In this document: positions 5,574-8,478 of the stretch, piece after piece | Position numbering within the stretch: the first letter of the stretch is position 1 | How the letters are laid out: each line of letters begins with the position of its first letter | Assembly (NCBI GenBank): GCA_947258735.1 | Contig: CAMYJJ010000130.1 | Location: 1-8,478, forward strand | Direction: 5' to 3' | Length of the DNA: 8,478 bases | Origin: Thermodesulfovibrionia bacterium | GTDB lineage: Bacteria; Nitrospirota; Thermodesulfovibrionia; UBA6902 | Program-made: the position numbers and the translations under genes | Notes under the pieces: model-generated | Seen by the model: the letters and a program-made list of their open reading frames with translations, nothing else | Database searches by the model: none | Told to the model about the DNA's origin: nothing

Positions 5574-6923
5574 CTATTCAACATACAATATGGCCGAGAA
5601 CATAAATCCATGCTGCTCAACATCAGCGTTCACGCCTGATACAGCAGGTATGTCTGCTAATACGTCATTCCCTTGCCTGTATTGATAGGCCATATCAACA
5701 ACCAATCTATTCCACGCGAACCCAGCACCCAGTGAAAGACCGTAATAATCATTTATGTGACCCACTCCTGGCTCAGGATCATAAAAGACCCCGGCCCGTA
5801 CAGGAATAACATAATTGTCCCTGATAAAAAGGTACTCAGTGCCAAGCCTTACCTGGGTGGTGTTTTTTAATTGGTTAGTTGATTTATCGAGGGGGTTGCT
5901 TATATCACCCTTTGAATCCACAATAAGGAAATCTGACCATTCTGTTCTATAAACATCAAAAGCAACAGTCCAGCTGTCAGAGTGCCGGTAGGCCAGACCG
6001 AGACCATAGGCGTCAGGCATTTTCATGGTAAGTTCTTCTGTGCTTGACACAGTTTTGCCGGGTTGTATTAATGGAAATGGAGAAAGCGTGGGCCATACTG
6101 TTTCTGTCTGGAAATAGGTGCTCTGCCTAAGTTCAGCATCAAACGGTGTCTTGTACACACCTCCCAGGGTAAGTAAGTCAGTGATGAGCCACATGAAGCC
6201 AAGATGGGCATTGGTCCCTTGAAAGGCAAAATCCTGAGTCTGTATGAGATTTTCGATTTTCGGGTATGTTGTTCCTGCCACTGTGAGGCTTGCTGTCCCA
6301 ACATCCCGTAAGGTGTTGTCCCAGCCATTCCTCTCTACAGCATTGTCCCAGAAATTAAAGGTCATACCGATGTATAACTCCGGAATGATCTGTACTGCCA
6401 TGGCTGGTGATAACGTATAGAGATATCCGCTTTGATCAAAGGTAATATTGGCCACCTCCAGGTCATTGTCTACCAGAGCATTAACCCGGTTAAGCCTGAA
6501 AGCCACATTCTTGTCCATATCATACAGCCGCTGATAGTTCAGGGATATCACCATGTTTCTGTCAAGCCATACGAAGGGATATACAATGCTTGCATAATTA
6601 AGGCCGTCAGTGTCCATGGTATTCGTCGTGACTACTTCAGGATTAATGGTTGAGTTGTACCTCTGCTCCCGGTCAAAATAGGAATAGACTGCTGAAATTT
6701 CAGGCGTCTCAAGCTGAATCAGTCCTGCAGGGTTCCACGATGCAGCTGTTGCATCATCGGCAACGCCAATAAAAGCTCCTCCCATTCCGGTGGCCCTGGC
6801 CCCCGACCCTACAGGATTCAGCGATGAAGATACCTCAACCTGCTGCGCCTGTGATTCACCACCCGAAAAAAGTAACACGAAAAAAAATAAACCAATAGTT
6901 ACTGCTCGCCCAATATAGTACAT
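5574..6923 (-). CDS. FadL/OmpP1- or PorV-type outer-membrane beta-barrel protein
   Basis: The protein has 449 residues. Its Sec signal peptide (1-26, FFFVLLF core, SQA cleavage) is followed by the N-terminal signature of the OmpP1/FadL/TodX and PorV/UPF0164 group: NPVGSGARATGMGGAF (36-51), VADDATAASWNPAGL (54-68) and LETPEISAVYSYF. The remainder alternates short polar and aromatic strands, e.g. LGLAYRHSDSWTVAFDVYRTEWSD, cut here as LGLAYRHSDSW and VAFDVYRTEWSD, and VRLGTEYLF, VIPVRAGVFYDPEP and LVVDMAYQYRQG near the C-terminus. It ends AILYVE, so the usual terminal aromatic residue is missing by two positions. FadL members carry hydrophobic compounds; PorV members serve protein export and surface attachment; the substrate here cannot be told. 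The start is 7 bp after the CHAT gene stop, with AAAGGA overlapping that stop, which suggests translational coupling. Confidence 0.85.
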   Translation of the reverse strand: MYYIGRAVTIGLFFFVLLFSGGESQAQQVEVSSSLNPVGSGARATGMGGAFIGVADDATAASWNPAGLIQLETPEISAVYSYFDREQRYNSTINPEVVTTNTMDTDGLNYASIVYPFVWLDRNMVISLNYQRLYDMDKNVAFRLNRVNALVDNDLEVANITFDQSGYLYTLSPAMAVQIIPELYIGMTFNFWDNAVERNGWDNTLRDVGTASLTVAGTTYPKIENLIQTQDFAFQGTNAHLGFMWLITDLLTLGGVYKTPFDAELRQSTYFQTETVWPTLSPFPLIQPGKTVSSTEELTMKMPDAYGLGLAYRHSDSWTVAFDVYRTEWSDFLIVDSKGDISNPLDKSTNQLKNTTQVRLGTEYLFIRDNYVIPVRAGVFYDPEPGVGHINDYYGLSLGAGFAWNRLVVDMAYQYRQGNDVLADIPAVSGVNADVEQHGFMFSAILYVE

Positions 6924-6930
6924 TTCCCCT

Positions 6931-8478
6931 TTATCCTTTCTTTTCCATTATTCTGTCCTTTTCCTTGATGTTGTCCATACTCCCGTTCACTGTTCCCCAG
7001 GAACTCTGTTCTCCCACCTCACTAATCGTTATCTCTCCCTTTGCAGCTGCGAGGCTGCTCTTTTCATCACCATTGAAAATCTCCAGCCCGTCCCCTTTGT
7101 TCAGGCCATGTATACTTCCAAGGTTAACCTGGCCCCTGTTTCCGGAAAGCGATATAATTTTTCCCTTCAAGGGGTAGGTTTCCCTTATCCAGGAAGATAT
7201 CTGACCACCAAGAGCGCTTGCCGTGTTCATGTCAATATCATGAGAAGGTGATACTGTCTTCATTACCTTTTTAACCTGTGATGTCTCGGTATCAATAAAT
7301 TTGGAAATAATGGACAATCCGTCATTGTCCGGTATTATCATCCCTGTCATGATTATATTGGCTGAAAACAGTTTGCCTATCCTGAGAGCGGTAAGCGGAT
7401 TGGCAAGTTCCGTCTGACTGAGTTTCAGCTCTTCAAGGAGTTTATCAAGCAGTTCTCTCTCCACTATGCTCAGTCGTTCTTCATCCTGAAGAGCCAGGGG
7501 AAGGAACGCGAGAAGTTTTTTCTTATTGCCCTCATTGGTATTCCCAACAGAATTGACATCCATGAAAACCATGGAAAGCGGTCGTGAACTCCAGTCATCT
7601 TCATTTACATTGCCCTTTGCAAAATTTCCATCTCTGTAGTCTTTTGCGAGAGAGGTGATTAGAGCGTCAGTCCTTTTCCGTGCAGCTTCCTTATCCTCTG
7701 CAGAAACGACTATCGCGGGCACTTGAGCTGATGAACCTTCTCCGGGTGACCCGCCTCTTTCCCGCGTACTAAACAGAAATACTGCCACGATCGCGACAAG
7801 GAGCAGGCAAATCCCTGCTATAACTGCATTCCTCGTAGAGTGATCTCCATTTCCCAGTTGAATAACACTCTCTTTATGCCGCAATTCATGTGACACGAAC
7901 TCTTCTTTCTCGGTCCTCTGTGCAGTCACCTGTTCACTCAAATCTATTTCATTCTGAATGTATGATGTCGTAGGATCACCGTACAGCATATAACTGGCCC
8001 AGACGATCGTATCTTCTCCGTACCTGTTTATAAGAGCCATTCGCGCCAATCTCACAGCCTCTCCAATCGTGGCTCCCTGAGCTATACTTTTGTAAAAGTG
8101 GACAGCAAAATATGATCCTGCTTCATCCGGAATTTCCCAGAAGGTCCCGATATAATGCTGAACACCTGTCAGCAGGAAAGCATTGGCAAGGCCGAAGATC
8201 CTGTCCTCATAATCTTCCTCAATTCTCCATTGATCAGAGTATCCCGACTGACAGGCGTTTGAGAATACCAGAGATGGCATGGGCATGGCGCTGGTCATGT
8301 TCATGATATCTTCAGCGTTTAATTTACCGTCTTTGAGCATCCAGCCGCTCTGCTCGGGATGTTGGGAGTCATGCTCAGCATGTCCGGCATAGTGAACAAT
8401 GTCAAAATTTCTTATTTTTGCCTTTACATAGTCGGTCCTTATATCTGTGGATTTCAACGAGAGATTAAACCACTCATC
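6931..8478 (-). CDS. CHAT-domain (caspase-like) protein with transmembrane helix and CsgG-like C-terminus (5' end outside window)
   Basis: The frame is open to the right edge (first visible residues DEWFNLSLKS), so the N-terminus is missing; 515 residues are seen. A TTG at 8457 is internal, not a supported start. Visible residues 1-172 are the C-terminal part of a CHAT domain: FDIVHYAGHAEHD with the likely catalytic His at 33, LVFSNACQSGY with the likely catalytic Cys at 76, then GLANAFLLTGVQHYIGTFW, FYKSIAQGATIGEAVRLAR and YMLYGDPT. Both residues of the Cys-His dyad are present, so activity is plausible. A charged linker leads to one transmembrane helix (217-237). Residues 299-432 resemble CsgG (RLSIVERELLDKLLEELKL, LRIGKLFSANIIMTGM, FIDTETSQV), and 437-512 form a small FlgT-C-like domain. 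CHAT is most likely cytoplasmic and the C-terminus periplasmic; the flanking charges do not decide this. It is first of the four visible operon genes. Confidence 0.88.
   Translation of the reverse strand, partial: DEWFNLSLKSTDIRTDYVKAKIRNFDIVHYAGHAEHDSQHPEQSGWMLKDGKLNAEDIMNMTSAMPMPSLVFSNACQSGYSDQWRIEEDYEDRIFGLANAFLLTGVQHYIGTFWEIPDEAGSYFAVHFYKSIAQGATIGEAVRLARMALINRYGEDTIVWASYMLYGDPTTSYIQNEIDLSEQVTAQRTEKEEFVSHELRHKESVIQLGNGDHSTRNAVIAGICLLLVAIVAVFLFSTRERGGSPGEGSSAQVPAIVVSAEDKEAARKRTDALITSLAKDYRDGNFAKGNVNEDDWSSRPLSMVFMDVNSVGNTNEGNKKKLLAFLPLALQDEERLSIVERELLDKLLEELKLSQTELANPLTALRIGKLFSANIIMTGMIIPDNDGLSIISKFIDTETSQVKKVMKTVSPSHDIDMNTASALGGQISSWIRETYPLKGKIISLSGNRGQVNLGSIHGLNKGDGLEIFNGDEKSSLAAAKGEITISEVGEQSSWGTVNGSMDNIKEKDRIMEKKG

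Noticed and set aside
6931..8478. CHAT gene as part of a CRISPR (Craspase) or gasdermin defence system
   Set aside because: No CRISPR array, Cas gene or gasdermin-like gene is in the window, and the neighbours are all envelope proteins. The region to the right is unseen, so this is not excluded outside the window.

Overview
The window looks like a Gram-negative, environmental bacterium of the Nitrospirota / Desulfobacterota type. The grounds are an outer-membrane beta-barrel, a lipoprotein signal, a CHAT-domain protein, and a secreted protein with Lcl (DUF1566) and MopE-like motifs, a combination common in those phyla. Taxonomy is inferred from domain content only. Every gene I can support is on the minus strand, so transcription runs from right to left.

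Region 8478-2377 is one probable operon of four genes. In transcription order these are: (1) the C-terminal part of a CHAT (caspase-like) peptidase fused through one transmembrane helix to a CsgG-like domain (6931-8478, N-terminus outside the window); (2) a FadL/PorV-type outer-membrane barrel (5574-6923); (3) a lipoprotein with TPRs, three Ig-like domains and a CsgG-like C-terminus (3567-5552); (4) a smaller exported protein with one Ig-like domain and the same CsgG-like C-terminus (2377-3486). The gaps are 7, 21 and 80 bp, and the largest carries a mobile-looking hairpin repeat. Genes 1, 3 and 4 end in the same module, a CsgG/FlgT-like alpha/beta domain followed by a small beta domain, delivered to the envelope by three different anchors. 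Together with the barrel this suggests a trans-envelope assembly with a peptidase-like domain at one end. I do not recognise it as a named system.

Region 1955-2376 holds no gene. It contains an inverted repeat just after the operon, a good sigma70-type promoter (TTGACA, 17 bp, TAAACT) pointing left, and an approximately 215-nt leader with several hairpins and a dyad close to the predicted transcription start.

Region 1-1954 is a separate gene that runs off the left edge. It encodes an exported, Cys-rich protein made of two tandem Lcl + MopE-like units followed by beta-propeller-like repeats. It has an N-terminal signal, so its product also belongs outside the cytoplasm. No RNA genes, CRISPR arrays, insertion sequences or tRNAs were seen.
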